DNA of 64,000 nt from Bacillus niameyensis (GTDB lineage: Bacteria > Bacillota > Bacilli > Bacillales > Bacillaceae_C), in the NCBI RefSeq assembly GCF_001375535.1, contig NZ_LN831197.1, positions 2,534,805 through 2,598,804 on the forward strand. The letters run 5' to 3'. Both the position numbers and the translations under genes were made by a program. The notes beneath the pieces are model-generated. The model did no database searches and was not told the DNA's origin. It saw only the letters and a list, made by a program, of their open reading frames with translations. Below are positions 25,832 to 34,858 of this stretch, in pieces. Each line of letters begins with the position of its first letter. The stretch's first letter is position 1.

Positions 25832-26201
25832 TTTTTAATAGACGTAAAGCTTCATCCGCTGAGATTTCTCCACTTTCGAGCATGGAAATAATCTTACTTT
25901 TATCTACGGTTTCCTTCTCATCGTTACTTTTCTTGTCCGCATACCCAAGTGCACCAATAATATCATTTAATTTTCCACGAACAGTTGGATAAGAAATACC
26001 TAACTCTTTTTCAACTTCTTTGATATTACCGCGAGTTTTTAAAAATACTTCAATAAAAAATAGTTGCTCAGTAGACAGCGATGCCCATCTTGCTAATTCA
26101 AATTCATTTTCAATAGTCGTATGACAATGACTGCAATGTAATTTTGTAATTTTCAATTGTTCCGAGCAAACTGGACAATTTGTTATGATTGGATAACTCA
26201 T
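25824..26201 (-). CDS. DUF2089 family protein, zinc ribbon plus HTH
   Basis: A 125-residue protein of the DUF2089 family. The N-terminal CPVC ... CSHC pairs form a likely zinc ribbon. The middle block RGNIKEVEKELGISYPTVRGKLNDII is a helix-turn-helix that follows the DUF2089 pattern, and the C-terminus ISMLESGEISADEALRLLKNE repeats the SHOCT-like motif of the next gene. A DNA-binding regulator is likely, possibly of its own operon, because AT-rich repeats surround the promoter just upstream. First gene of a three-gene operon with eight-base overlaps. Confidence 0.85.
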   Translation of the reverse strand: MSYPIITNCPVCSEQLKITKLHCSHCHTTIENEFELARWASLSTEQLFFIEVFLKTRGNIKEVEKELGISYPTVRGKLNDIIGALGYADKKSNDEKETVDKSKIISMLESGEISADEALRLLKNE

Positions 26202-26233
26202 AACCTCCTCCTCACCTTCAATAATTTAATATA

Positions 26234-26294
26234 ATTATAAACATAATTAATTTTTTATTCAATATTAATTTAGTAAATTAATTATAAAATTAAT
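26234..26294 (-). promoter_or_regulatory. DUF2089 operon promoter with repeated ATTAAT boxes
   Basis: On the minus strand TTGAAT (26262-26257) and TATAAT (26239-26234) are spaced 17 bp. ATTAAT occurs at 26246-26251, 26264-26269, 26277-26282 and 26289-26294: once in the spacer and three times just upstream of the -35 box, a layout suggesting an operator or an UP-like element. Confidence 0.7.
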
Positions 26295-26315
26295 ATTTAT
26301 TATAAACCACAAAAA

Positions 26316-26345
26316 AATAACCCCCTTTACCAAAAGAGGGTTATT
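26316..26345 (-). terminator. Terminator of the sugar dehydrogenase operon
   Basis: AATAACCCCCTTT / AAAGAGGGTTATT, one mismatch, followed on the minus strand by TTTTT. Confidence 0.85.
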
Positions 26346-26349
26346 TTTT

Positions 26350-27420
26350 CTATTCCAATCTTACTGCTTGCTGTTGAGCTAATAAACAAAGCTCCGCTGC
26401 TTTAAAAATATGTGCTTGGGTCATCGCGTTTTCAGTTCGGTTTATACAATCTAAAATCATTTCTCCGAAAAAAGGAAAACCGATTTTACCTTTAACTGAG
26501 TAATGATACTTACCGTTTTGATTGACAAGATAGACTTGGTCTCCTTCGTCATCACGGACTATATCAATATATTTTCGAAGTTCAATATATCCTTCTGTAC
26601 CAAGTATCACTGTCCGGCCATCTCCCCAGACACCGAGTCCTTCTGGTGTAAGCCAATCTACTCGAAAGTATTGTGTTGCACCATTTTCACCAACTAGCAT
26701 GCAATCACCGAAGTCTTCCAGTTCTGGATATTCCTTATTGGCGTAGTTCGCTACCTGACTCCTGACAATTTTCGCATCCGCATTCCCAGTATAATATAAA
26801 AACTGTTCGATTTGATGACTGCCGATATCACAGAGAATACCGCCGTATTTTTCCTTTTCAAAAAACCAGTCAGGACGGGATGGAGCATTTAAACGATGTG
26901 GGGCAAGATTTGTTACTTGAATAACCCTCCCGATTGCTCCTTCTTCAATTAAATAACCAGCAAAAACTGTACTTTCAACATGCAAGCGTTCTGAATAATA
27001 TACTAAATATTTCTGTTTAGTTTTTTCAACCGCCTTCTTCGCCTCTTCCAGTTGTTCGAGCGTTGTAAATGGCGTTTTGTCAGTAAAATAATCTTTTCCA
27101 CTCTCCATCACTCGAACACCAAGTGGCCCTCTTTCACAAGGAACAGCTGCTGCTGCAACCAATTTTACTTCCGGATCTTGTAATATTTGCTCAGCGCTTT
27201 CGGCTACCTCTACATTAGGATATGACACTAAAAATTGTTCTACTTTCACAGGATCTGGATCATATACCCACTTTAATGTTGCCCCTGCTTCCACAAGGCC
27301 ATTGCACATCCCATAAATATGGCCGTGATCCAAAGCCATGGCTGCAATGACAAATTCACCTTTTGCCACAACTCGGTTCGTCTTACCTTTTGGAGCGTAA
27401 TTCATCCCGTCTTTTCCCAA
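26350..27420 (-). CDS. Gfo/Idh/MocA family oxidoreductase (1)
   Basis: A 356-residue NAD(P)-dependent sugar or polyol dehydrogenase. The N-terminal Rossmann part runs to about residue 145 (DHGHIYGMCNGLVEAGATL and KDYFTDKTPFTTLEQLEEA; the TDKP-like block is the conserved dinucleotide/substrate motif). The C-terminal alpha/beta domain includes CDIGSHQIEQFLYYTG, where His is the usual catalytic residue. The last gene of an operon with a second dehydrogenase and a sugar isomerase. The start is ambiguous: TTG 27420 after GGTGAG, or ATG 27405. Substrate unknown; the set resembles inositol- or keto-sugar-type pathways. Confidence 0.87.
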   Translation of the reverse strand: MGKDGMNYAPKGKTNRVVAKGEFVIAAMALDHGHIYGMCNGLVEAGATLKWVYDPDPVKVEQFLVSYPNVEVAESAEQILQDPEVKLVAAAAVPCERGPLGVRVMESGKDYFTDKTPFTTLEQLEEAKKAVEKTKQKYLVYYSERLHVESTVFAGYLIEEGAIGRVIQVTNLAPHRLNAPSRPDWFFEKEKYGGILCDIGSHQIEQFLYYTGNADAKIVRSQVANYANKEYPELEDFGDCMLVGENGATQYFRVDWLTPEGLGVWGDGRTVILGTEGYIELRKYIDIVRDDEGDQVYLVNQNGKYHYSVKGKIGFPFFGEMILDCINRTENAMTQAHIFKAAELCLLAQQQAVRLE

Positions 27421-27441
27421 ATGATCTCACCACTTTATAGT

Positions 27442-28605
27442 TTAATGCGTGCCACTGACATCCATCGTTATATCTTGCTCCGTTACCTTTTTATAAGTAG
27501 ATTGATTAATCTTTTCTTGTAATTTCTCATAAAACAAGTCTTCATCAATTGGCAGCTCAACCCAGTCATCAAGCCAGCTTGATAAATAAACCGCATTGGA
27601 TATCGCCAAACTCTTAATCCCCTCTGGTCCTGGAGCGAGTAACTCTTCATCATGTAAAATAGCATTTGTCCAGTTTTTCAAAATGCCGACATGATGTTCA
27701 GACTGCCCTCGGACAGGGATGTCAATCTTCCAACATTCAGGTTGACCGAAGCCGCCTTTGTATTCTTGGTTAAATGCACGTTCTGATTGACGTAAGCGCC
27801 AAAACGTTAATTGACCATTTTCTACAACGAGTTTACCGCGATCCCCGACTACCTCGAAACGATTCGTACCTGGTGCTTCGCCTGTTGATGTCACAAATAG
27901 ACCGGTTGCTCCGTTTTCGTATTCAACATAAGCGGTTACATCGTCTTCCACTTCGATGTCATGATATTTCCCGAATCCGCAAAATGCCCTAACACGCGTT
28001 GGCATCATCCCAGTAATCCATTGCCATAGATCCAACTGATGCGGGGATTGGTTTAGCATGACACCGCCACCTTCTCCAGCCCAAGTTGCGCGCCAGCCGC
28101 CGGAATCATAATAGCTTTGTGGGCGATACCAATCTGTGATAATCCAATTTGTCCGTTTAATTTCTCCTAGCTCTCCTGAGTGAATCAGTTCGCGCATTTT
28201 TTTATAAAGCGGGTTTGTTCGTTGATTAAACATCATACTAAATACTTTCCCGCTTTTTAAGCCTGCTTCATTCATTAAGCGTACGTTTTTCGTGTAAACA
28301 CCAGCAGGTTTTTCACATAGGACATGCAGATCTTTCTCAAAGGCACGGATAGCTAAGTCTGGATGGTCATAATGAGGAGTCGCGATCGTTACTCCGTCAA
28401 TATCCGCTTTCTCGAAAAATTCATCCACTGATTCAAAACATTGTACCTGACTGCCAAACTCCTCGCGTATCCAGTCCAAGCGATCTGTACGCGGGTCACA
28501 AACAGCCGCTAATCTAGCTCCTTTGACTTTACCGCCTTTAAGTGCGGTAGCATGGGCAGTTCCCATATTCCCTAGACCGATAATGCCTACCTTTACTTCT
28601 GCCAT
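27442..28605 (-). CDS. Gfo/Idh/MocA family oxidoreductase (2)
   Basis: A 387-residue dehydrogenase with a clear NAD-binding start VGIIGLGNMGTAHATALKGG, the LHVLCEKPAGVYTKNVRLM block (Lys of the EKP motif) and the GGGVMLNQSPHQLDLWQWITG active-site region. It should oxidise or reduce a sugar or cyclitol; together with the second family member and the isomerase it probably forms an interconversion pathway with a keto intermediate. TAGGAGGTCC precedes the ATG. The intergenic gaps of about 20 bases on both sides indicate one operon. Confidence 0.9.
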   Translation of the reverse strand: MAEVKVGIIGLGNMGTAHATALKGGKVKGARLAAVCDPRTDRLDWIREEFGSQVQCFESVDEFFEKADIDGVTIATPHYDHPDLAIRAFEKDLHVLCEKPAGVYTKNVRLMNEAGLKSGKVFSMMFNQRTNPLYKKMRELIHSGELGEIKRTNWIITDWYRPQSYYDSGGWRATWAGEGGGVMLNQSPHQLDLWQWITGMMPTRVRAFCGFGKYHDIEVEDDVTAYVEYENGATGLFVTSTGEAPGTNRFEVVGDRGKLVVENGQLTFWRLRQSERAFNQEYKGGFGQPECWKIDIPVRGQSEHHVGILKNWTNAILHDEELLAPGPEGIKSLAISNAVYLSSWLDDWVELPIDEDLFYEKLQEKINQSTYKKVTEQDITMDVSGTH

Positions 28606-28626
28606 TAAGATGGACCTCCTATAAGG

Positions 28627-29397
28627 TTATTGACTCACTTTTACTTGCTCTTGTAATTTCCTTAGATTGTTTAAACTGATTTGCAAACTATCAAATGGGT
28701 TTCCAGGGCAATGATCTTGCTCAACGGCATACCATTCAACACCTGACTTTTCACACCATTCCAGGATTGGAACAAAATCAATCTTTCCAGTACCAACTTC
28801 AGCAAAAGTCTCTTGCTCATCATTTGTCATATCTTTTAGATGGATAATTGGCATTCTGTTTACGTATGGAGTAATAAACTTGACTGGGTCTTTTCCGCCT
28901 TTTTTCACCCAATAGACATCAACCTCAGCCAATACAAGATTATCTTCAACAGGCTCTAATAAATACTCAAGTGCTGAAACCCCATTAATGGTTGTATCAA
29001 ATTCAAAAGCATGATTATGGTAGCTTATGCGGTAATTAGGCACTTTCTTAGCGATATCGTTTAGAATCGATCTTACTTTCTGGTAACCTTCAACACTATG
29101 ATATTGTGGCGGTAAATAAGGGCAGACGATATCTTTCGTACCGTATAAATCGGCTTCTTTAATAACATTGTCAAGATCATTTTCAAGACGATCAAGTGAA
29201 ATATGCATACCTGCTGTTCCAAGTCCTGTCTCCTTCAAGGCATCGGCAACTTCTTGCGGATCATGACCTTGCGGTAGTCCCGAGATTTGAACACCAGCCC
29301 AGCCCATTTTTTTCAACTCACGAAAAACAGGTGCAATCCCCATGCTAGCTACTTCCTCACGAAGCGTAAATAGTTGTGCAGCAAATTTTTTCTCCAT
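28627..29397 (-). CDS. Sugar phosphate isomerase/epimerase (xylose isomerase-like TIM barrel)
   Basis: A 256-residue AP-endonuclease-2/xylose-isomerase-like barrel. Metal-site signatures: YHNHAFEFDT, LAEVDVYWVKKGGKDP, PIIHLKDM and WYAVEQDHCPG (Glu, Asp, His and Glu positions of the usual metal cluster). Proteins of this type in dehydrogenase operons include IolE-like dehydratases and keto-sugar isomerases. GGGAGATATG precedes the ATG. First structural gene behind the AraC regulator, in a tightly spaced operon. Confidence 0.88.
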   Translation of the reverse strand: MEKKFAAQLFTLREEVASMGIAPVFRELKKMGWAGVQISGLPQGHDPQEVADALKETGLGTAGMHISLDRLENDLDNVIKEADLYGTKDIVCPYLPPQYHSVEGYQKVRSILNDIAKKVPNYRISYHNHAFEFDTTINGVSALEYLLEPVEDNLVLAEVDVYWVKKGGKDPVKFITPYVNRMPIIHLKDMTNDEQETFAEVGTGKIDFVPILEWCEKSGVEWYAVEQDHCPGNPFDSLQISLNNLRKLQEQVKVSQ

Positions 29398-29418
29398 TTT
29401 TCATATCTCCCATTCTAT

Positions 29419-30282
29419 TTATTGTTGTTTGCTTTTACGATATTCTGAAGGTGTCATACCTAAACTCTTTTTAAAAAAGCGACTAAAGTGGGCTGGACTC
29501 TCAAACCCACAATCTACTGCTACTTCATGTAGCGTTTTATCCAAATTCATTTCCAAATCATATTTCACTTGGTTTAACCGACAAGCCATTACATAATCCA
29601 TTACAGTTGTTCCTGTTACTTCTTTAAAAATACGAGATAAGTAGAATTTGCTTAAATTCAATTTCGATGAGATATCATCTAACGATATTTTTTCTTTAAA
29701 ATTCCCCTGAATAAACGTGGCAATATTCTCGACATGTACAACTTTTTCACTTTTTTGTTTAGCTAGTTGCTCATTTTCCTTCTTACTTAATTTAAAGATT
29801 TGGACAAGCATTGTAAGCAGTAAAACTTTTAACTCTGCCTCCACTTCCGGTTTTTGTGAAGACTGATCTTGCATGTGGAACGATTCATCCGTCAGTAGTT
29901 GAGCCATATCCTTCATGCAATTTAATATGATCATTCTTTCTCCATCGTCTTGCCCTCTTAAAAGGCAATTATTCATTTCCTTGAAGGGAGCTAGCAATTC
30001 TGAAAACGGAAGTGCTTCAATAACTGGATCAATCCAACTTGATGAAAAATGAACGACGCTCCTCACGTAAGGTTCAAATTTAGATGGATTTGCCCTGTGT
30101 GCGGTTAAGCCATCCATAATAATGATATCCTCTGGCTGCAATTCATAAATTGTATTATGAATTAAGTATTTGCAGTCACCCCTATGAAAATAGTAAATTT
30201 CATAATGAGCATGGGAATGAAAATCATATGGATGGTCACCTAATGTCTTCATTCGATAGTTAGAAGTTAGCCATTTTTCCAT
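29419..30282 (-). CDS. AraC family transcriptional regulator with cupin sensor
   Basis: A 287-residue regulator. The N-terminal cupin-like ligand domain (about 1-150) opens with HPYDFHSHAHYEIYYFHRG and LQPEDIIIMDGLTAHR. The C-terminal pair of helix-turn-helix motifs (about 185-283) has KISLDDISSKLNLSKFYLSRIFKE and CGFESPAHFSRFFKKSLGMTPSEYR. It probably activates the three downstream sugar genes in response to their substrate. Located 21 bases upstream of them on the same strand, so it is likely co-transcribed and self-regulated. No operator could be assigned in the 200-bp upstream gap. Confidence 0.9.
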   Translation of the reverse strand: MEKWLTSNYRMKTLGDHPYDFHSHAHYEIYYFHRGDCKYLIHNTIYELQPEDIIIMDGLTAHRANPSKFEPYVRSVVHFSSSWIDPVIEALPFSELLAPFKEMNNCLLRGQDDGERMIILNCMKDMAQLLTDESFHMQDQSSQKPEVEAELKVLLLTMLVQIFKLSKKENEQLAKQKSEKVVHVENIATFIQGNFKEKISLDDISSKLNLSKFYLSRIFKEVTGTTVMDYVMACRLNQVKYDLEMNLDKTLHEVAVDCGFESPAHFSRFFKKSLGMTPSEYRKSKQQ

Positions 30283-30485
30283 ATATACACCTCAGGTACC
30301 CAATCGGCATGAAAGGGCTTACTTATAATATTAAACGGATTCTCCTTCTTTTACATTATCTAAACATGCTCTTTTCTGTAAAATATTTGACTCAAATTGC
30401 TCTCAATAGGGCAACTTCTATTAAGAATATATGAAACCTTATTTATTGCCTATTCGTATTTTATCTTAAAAGGACGGTGTTTATA

Positions 30486-31280
30486 TTGAATAATCATGAA
30501 ATAGATTATGAAATTTTCGGAGATGATATGCAATTTGTTCAAGTTGAGCTAGACCCAAGTGAAACGGTTGTTGCGGAAGCAGGCAGTCTGATGATGATGG
30601 ATGATACTATTCGAATGGAAACTATTTTCGGCGATGGGTCAGGACAAGGTAGCGGTGGCCTCATGGGCAAGCTGATGGGTGCCGGAAAACGATTGATTAC
30701 TGGAGAAAGTCTATTTATGACAACATTTACAAATGAAGGTTCAGGAAAGAAACATGTTTCCTTTGCTGCTCCTTATCCTGGAAAAATTATACCTCTCGAT
30801 TTGAGTGAATTAGGTGGTAAGATCATTTGTCAAAAGGATGCCTTTCTTGCCGCAGCGAAAGGCGTATCAGTCGGAATAGAATTCCAGCGAAAGTTAGGGA
30901 CAGGCTTTTTCGGCGGGGAAGGCTTTATTATGCAAAAGCTTGAAGGTGATGGAATGGCCTTCGTACACGCCGGCGGCACCCTCTATCAAAAAAAACTCCA
31001 AGCTGGAGAAGTTGTCAAAATCGATACTGGTTGTCTCGTTGCGATGACATCCAATATTGATTACAATATCGAGATGGTCAAAGGAATAAAGACTGCTTTG
31101 TTTGGTGGGGAAGGTCTCTTTTTTGCAACTTTACGCGGACCGGGAACTGTTTGGATTCAGTCATTGCCATTCTCTAGACTTGCCAGCCGTGTCTTTGCAG
31201 CAGCTCCACAAGGTGGCGGAGAATCCCGTGGTGAAGGTGGAATTGGCGGGCTGTTCAATATTCTTGGTGGAGATCGATAA
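30486..31280 (+). CDS. TIGR00266/AIM24 family protein
   Basis: A 264-residue protein of the TIGR00266 (AIM24-like) family, rich in beta strands and glycine. Signatures are [17 protein letters not shown] near the start, then [32 protein letters not shown] and [20 protein letters not shown]. The fold is a tandem beta-barrel; the bacterial role is not established. AAAGGACGG favours TTG 30486 over GTG 30477, which would overlap the site. Monocistronic. Confidence 0.85.
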   Translation: MNNHEIDYEIFGDDMQFVQVELDPSETVVAEAGSLMMMDDTIRMETIFGDGSGQGSGGLMGKLMGAGKRLITGESLFMTTFTNEGSGKKHVSFAAPYPGKIIPLDLSELGGKIICQKDAFLAAAKGVSVGIEFQRKLGTGFFGGEGFIMQKLEGDGMAFVHAGGTLYQKKLQAGEVVKIDTGCLVAMTSNIDYNIEMVKGIKTALFGGEGLFFATLRGPGTVWIQSLPFSRLASRVFAAAPQGGGESRGEGGIGGLFNILGGDR

Positions 31281-31299
31281 TAGAATGCTACAATCTACT

Positions 31300-31330
31300 A
31301 AAAGGGAGCCGTTTCAAAAAGCGGCTCCCT
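31300..31330. terminator. Shared terminator between AIM24-like gene and sodC
   Basis: GGGAGCCG-tttcaaaaag-CGGCTCCC, eight perfect pairs; on the minus strand it is followed by TTTTAG and on the plus strand by TCTTCCATTT. Sits between convergent genes. Confidence 0.85.
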
Positions 31331-31337
31331 CTTCCAT

Positions 31338-31919
31338 TTACTTTTTCATTTTTTCACCAATGACACCGCAGGCAATCCGCTCCCCAGCATTTCCAGCAGG
31401 ATCTGTCTTATAATCATCGGCTTTTTCGTGAATGACAAGGGCACTGCCATCAGCATCAAGCAACGAGTTTTTTTCACCCTTTTTCATCGTTACATTAGAA
31501 GCGATAATTTCGACATTCACCGTGCCATCCTCTGCTACTTTGATATTTGGAAGATCTCCGGCATGAAAGCCTTTCGGGTTTTGAAATCCGTGCTGTTTGC
31601 CTCCTGGATTGAAGTGGGCACCTGCTGACGTAAATTCTGGTGCTTCACATACTCCAGTTTCGTGAATATGTATCGCTTTTGTTCCGGTTTCCAATCCTTT
31701 AGCTTGCAAATGGATTTTAACTCCTTCAGATGTTTCAGTTAATGTAGCTGTACCAATTTTTTCGCCCTTTGTATTAATCATCTCTGTTTCTAGTGGAGTT
31801 TGCCCTGCTACTTCTACAGCTTCAACTTGATCAACATCGGGCGTCGATTCTTCTTGCAAATTGCAAGCACCTAAAATCATTGCCCCCGCTAGTAAGATCA
31901 TCGCTATTTTTTTCATCAC
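31338..31919 (-). CDS. sodC: Cu-Zn superoxide dismutase lipoprotein
   Basis: A 193-residue secreted superoxide dismutase of the Cu-Zn family. Signal peptide with lipobox LGAC (Cys19). Metal-ligand blocks: KAIHIHETGVC, GAHFNPGGKQHGF, GFHAGDLPNI and SALVIHEKADDYKTDP; the C-terminal AGERIACGVIG carries the second disulfide cysteine. It should detoxify superoxide outside the membrane. In B. subtilis the homologue YojM is reported to be short of copper ligands; here the His pairs HIH and HF plus the late VIH appear present, so activity is plausible. AGGAGGTTTTGTG precedes the ATG. Confidence 0.9.
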   Translation of the reverse strand: MMKKIAMILLAGAMILGACNLQEESTPDVDQVEAVEVAGQTPLETEMINTKGEKIGTATLTETSEGVKIHLQAKGLETGTKAIHIHETGVCEAPEFTSAGAHFNPGGKQHGFQNPKGFHAGDLPNIKVAEDGTVNVEIIASNVTMKKGEKNSLLDADGSALVIHEKADDYKTDPAGNAGERIACGVIGEKMKK

Positions 31920-31993
31920 AAAACCTCCTAATGTTTAAAATCCTTAGCATGATTGCCAATTGGATTTGTTTTAAACATAGGAGGCTAATTTCT

Positions 31994-32695
31994 TTATTCT
32001 TCTACCGTCACTTCACCAGTATAATTTAGAAAAAGATCATCATTTCCCTCAATCTCGACATCTTGAGGAATGCGCAAATAAAGAGAGCGGATATGGAAAT
32101 GATCATTCTCAAACATTGATCCTCTTTTTTCACTAAATTGAGAGAGAACAAACTCTTTTTGATACGTAGCCGCTTTAATTGAAACGTAAGTTCCTGCTCC
32201 CATAACGTGCAACCGATCTCCATTCAAAACGACTTCCACAGGATTGATCCTTTCCGTAAAATCGAGCCCGTTATACTGAAAACTAACAATAAACTTACCT
32301 TCAATCACTCCATCGTTTTCTGGCTTTCTTTCGACTATAATAGGAAAATAATAATCACCATTGCTATCGACTGTGATCGTAAGTTTCTTTCCTTGATAGT
32401 CCTTTTTCCATTCGTCACGAATCATCATTGGATCTACCACTTCGAGTCGTCCATCGAAAATAGCTTGCTCTAGTTCATGTGTCTTTCGTTCGTCACGGAC
32501 GCGAGGAATCCCTTCCTCTTTCAGTGGAAGTAATTCAAAGATAAAGACAGATAGAATTAAGATGGCTGCATATAAGATAAGCAGAGTTTTTACTACTTTT
32601 TTATTTCCAAAGGAGCCTGCTTTTCTTTTGGATAAGAATATAATTGGAATAGCTATTAACAAAATAAGTGGCAATAATCCCATAAGGATATTCAT
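31994..32695 (-). CDS. Membrane-associated protein of the YtrA-like ABC operon
   Basis: A 233-residue protein with two N-terminal hydrophobic segments (about 4-20 and 36-55) followed by an extracytoplasmic beta-rich domain. I do not recognise a named family. Its ATG overlaps the stop of the permease gene by four bases, so it belongs to the ABC operon, where such last genes may act as an accessory sensor or substrate-capturing component. That role is inference from position only. Confidence 0.7.
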   Translation of the reverse strand: MNILMGLLPLILLIAIPIIFLSKRKAGSFGNKKVVKTLLILYAAILILSVFIFELLPLKEEGIPRVRDERKTHELEQAIFDGRLEVVDPMMIRDEWKKDYQGKKLTITVDSNGDYYFPIIVERKPENDGVIEGKFIVSFQYNGLDFTERINPVEVVLNGDRLHVMGAGTYVSIKAATYQKEFVLSQFSEKRGSMFENDHFHIRSLYLRIPQDVEIEGNDDLFLNYTGEVTVEE

Positions 32696-33441
32696 TTCCT
32701 CACCTCCAGCTTATTTGAAAGCGTAAAGGCTACTAAGAAAAATAGACTGGAAAGCACGATTGTTTTTATAAAAAATAACCCAAAATTGGACTCCATGAAA
32801 ATAAAGTCAAATACAGCTTTTACTTGGCTTTCGTATCCACTCATAACCCCTGCCATCATTGCTCCAATCAGAGCTGCAGGTAATAGAACAATAAAAATCC
32901 GACTAATCTGCACGAGCATCCCTACTAAATAGCCTAAAGCTCCAAAGAGGAGGACATATAGCGTGACAGCCCCGATAGCTAGAAAAAACTCGGCTGGTAC
33001 ATCCATGATCGTTGGACCTAATTTCATATCATAAATAAAAAATCCAATCACTCTTAAAATATACCCGCAAAGAATCGCGGAAACTCCACCGATGAGGCTT
33101 GCAGTTGCAATATATAACAGGTTCGCGATATTACTACTTAATCGATTCGTCACGAAGGAGAAATCATCATAACGAGCTGCTCTAGTTGTAATATTAATAG
33201 CTGTTACAAATGCCCATAATATCGTAAAAAAGATTACTGTATTTCCTGATAGATAGGATATTTCAATTTCAATATTTCCACCGAAAAATCCAGCTGACCC
33301 CATGCTGCCGCCCAATGAGAAAAGCAATCCCAATAATTGTAAAATTGCTAGCGATCCTAGTGCGCCAAGGAAGGCTTTTAATTTAAATGAATATTGCTTT
33401 TGAACGACATCAGATAAGCTCACTTCGTTGAAAGACATCAT
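32692..33441 (-). CDS. ABC transporter membrane subunit of YtrA-like operon
   Basis: A 249-residue protein with about six membrane segments and an N-terminal amphipathic stretch. The pattern resembles permeases encoded next to YtrB-like ATPases in GntR-controlled operons of Firmicutes. AAAGGGGGA precedes a double ATG inside the end of the ATPase gene, giving a 32-base overlap. Such transporters are usually induced by cell-wall antibiotics; no direct evidence of the substrate is visible. Confidence 0.8.
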   Translation of the reverse strand: MMSFNEVSLSDVVQKQYSFKLKAFLGALGSLAILQLLGLLFSLGGSMGSAGFFGGNIEIEISYLSGNTVIFFTILWAFVTAINITTRAARYDDFSFVTNRLSSNIANLLYIATASLIGGVSAILCGYILRVIGFFIYDMKLGPTIMDVPAEFFLAIGAVTLYVLLFGALGYLVGMLVQISRIFIVLLPAALIGAMMAGVMSGYESQVKAVFDFIFMESNFGLFFIKTIVLSSLFFLVAFTLSNKLEVRK

Positions 33442-34321
33442 CGATTCCCCCTTTACGACGATTGGTCAAATAAATGCAGAGATCATTTGCAGATACGGGG
33501 GCTACTTGTAAGCCATCCTGCCTCATCCGCTGAATTTCATCCTTATTACATATATTCCTGAACGCCACATATTCAAGACCAGGCCCGACCTCTTTTTCAT
33601 GAATCAATTCCTTGTCCTCAGTCCAACGTTTCAGTACTGACTTTTTACCTTGGACACTAATTGCCCATTCCTTTAAATCAGAAATTGGTAGATGCAAGCG
33701 GACCTTTCCTTCATGAATAAGTAAAACATCTTCTAGTAAGTCTTCAATCTCATCTAAGTGATGACTTGAAAGAATTATCGACCGTGGATGAGCAACATAA
33801 TCCTTTAATAACGCCCGGTAAAAGTCCTTCCTAACAGCAGCATCCATTCCAGTTGTCGGTTCATCGTAAATGGTCAGAGCACATCGCGACGAAAGCCCAA
33901 AGATCATATTAAACGTACTTTTCATTCCTTTTGATAATTGATGATGCCCTCGATATGCAGGAAGTGAAAAATACTCTAGCAACCCTTTAGCTAACTCTGG
34001 ATCAAAATTAGGATAAAACTTTTCAGCTTGATCAAAAATCTCCATAAGATTCAAAGTTGGAGGGAATGTCATCTGATCATCAATCATGACACTGTTAGCT
34101 GAAACAAATAGACTATTAAACGGCTTTTTCCCAAAAACATTTACATCACCTGCTGTCTCATGGATAAAACCAGCGATAATTTTTAGCAACGTTGTTTTCC
34201 CAACACCGTTTCGTCCAATTAGACCTGTAATTTTCTTTTCTCCGATCGCAAACGTTAATTGGTCCAATACATGATGACGTCCATAATCTTTTACTAATTG
34301 ATTACAAGCAATCACATTCAT
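33410..34321 (-). CDS. ABC transporter ATP-binding protein of YtrA-like operon
   Basis: A 303-residue ATPase, Walker A GRNGVGKTT, a degenerate signature LSKGMKSTF in place of LSGGQ, Walker B LTIYDEPTTGMD and switch His in ILSSHHLDEIE. The LSKGM-type signature and C-terminal extension are typical of YtrB and related exporters. It begins with an ATGA overlap to the GntR gene. Works with the membrane subunit that overlaps its 3' end. Confidence 0.9.
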   Translation of the reverse strand: MNVIACNQLVKDYGRHHVLDQLTFAIGEKKITGLIGRNGVGKTTLLKIIAGFIHETAGDVNVFGKKPFNSLFVSANSVMIDDQMTFPPTLNLMEIFDQAEKFYPNFDPELAKGLLEYFSLPAYRGHHQLSKGMKSTFNMIFGLSSRCALTIYDEPTTGMDAAVRKDFYRALLKDYVAHPRSIILSSHHLDEIEDLLEDVLLIHEGKVRLHLPISDLKEWAISVQGKKSVLKRWTEDKELIHEKEVGPGLEYVAFRNICNKDEIQRMRQDGLQVAPVSANDLCIYLTNRRKGGIDDVFQRSELI

Positions 34322-34704
34322 TTATCTTCACTCCCTTTCTCCCTAATGGATGCTTGGATCATTGTAATTAAGTCTGACTCCGAAATCCCTAACCGCGCCG
34401 CCTCCAAGACTAACTCCTCTACTAAGCTTCTCAATGTCTCACTCTTCCTTTTGCTTAGAATTTTTTCTTTTGCTCCACTTGCAACGAACATACCAAGACC
34501 ACGTTTTTTATATAAAATTCCTTGATCAACTAATATATTTAATCCCTTTGCAGCAGTAGCTGGATTGATATTAAACATTTCCGCCAATTGATATTGCGAA
34601 TAAACCTTTTCATCACTTTTAAATGTGTCAGCAATTATTTCATTTTCCAACCAATCAGCAATTTGAACGTAAATAGGTTTGGAACCATCTTGACCAGCAA
34701 TCAT
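34318..34704 (-). CDS. GntR family regulator, YtrA subfamily
   Basis: A 128-residue repressor: a winged helix (about 10-78) with QLAEMFNINPATAAKGLNILVDQGILYKKRGLGMFV, followed by a short helical dimerisation tail, as in the YtrA subfamily, which lacks a ligand domain. YtrA-type genes repress the ABC genes that follow and respond to cell-wall stress. First gene of this four-gene operon. Upstream, around 34718-34745, TAGTGCATTAC and GTAACGTAGTA form an imperfect inverted repeat that could be its operator. Confidence 0.9.
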   Translation of the reverse strand: MIAGQDGSKPIYVQIADWLENEIIADTFKSDEKVYSQYQLAEMFNINPATAAKGLNILVDQGILYKKRGLGMFVASGAKEKILSKRKSETLRSLVEELVLEAARLGISESDLITMIQASIREKGSEDK

Positions 34705-34858
34705 TAGGAACCCCCTCTCAAATGTAGTGCATTACTGTTGTAACGTAGTATATATTAAATATTATTCCAAAACAAGCAAAAAATGCTTGTACTAAAAAAC
34801 AAAGATGAATTGTGATAAACTTAAAGGGTTATAGAAATGCCAGAAAGGAAGATCCTTA

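Noticed and set aside
34718-34745. Definite YtrA operator
   Set aside because: Only about 8 of 12 positions are symmetric; mentioned as a possibility under the GntR gene, not as a feature.
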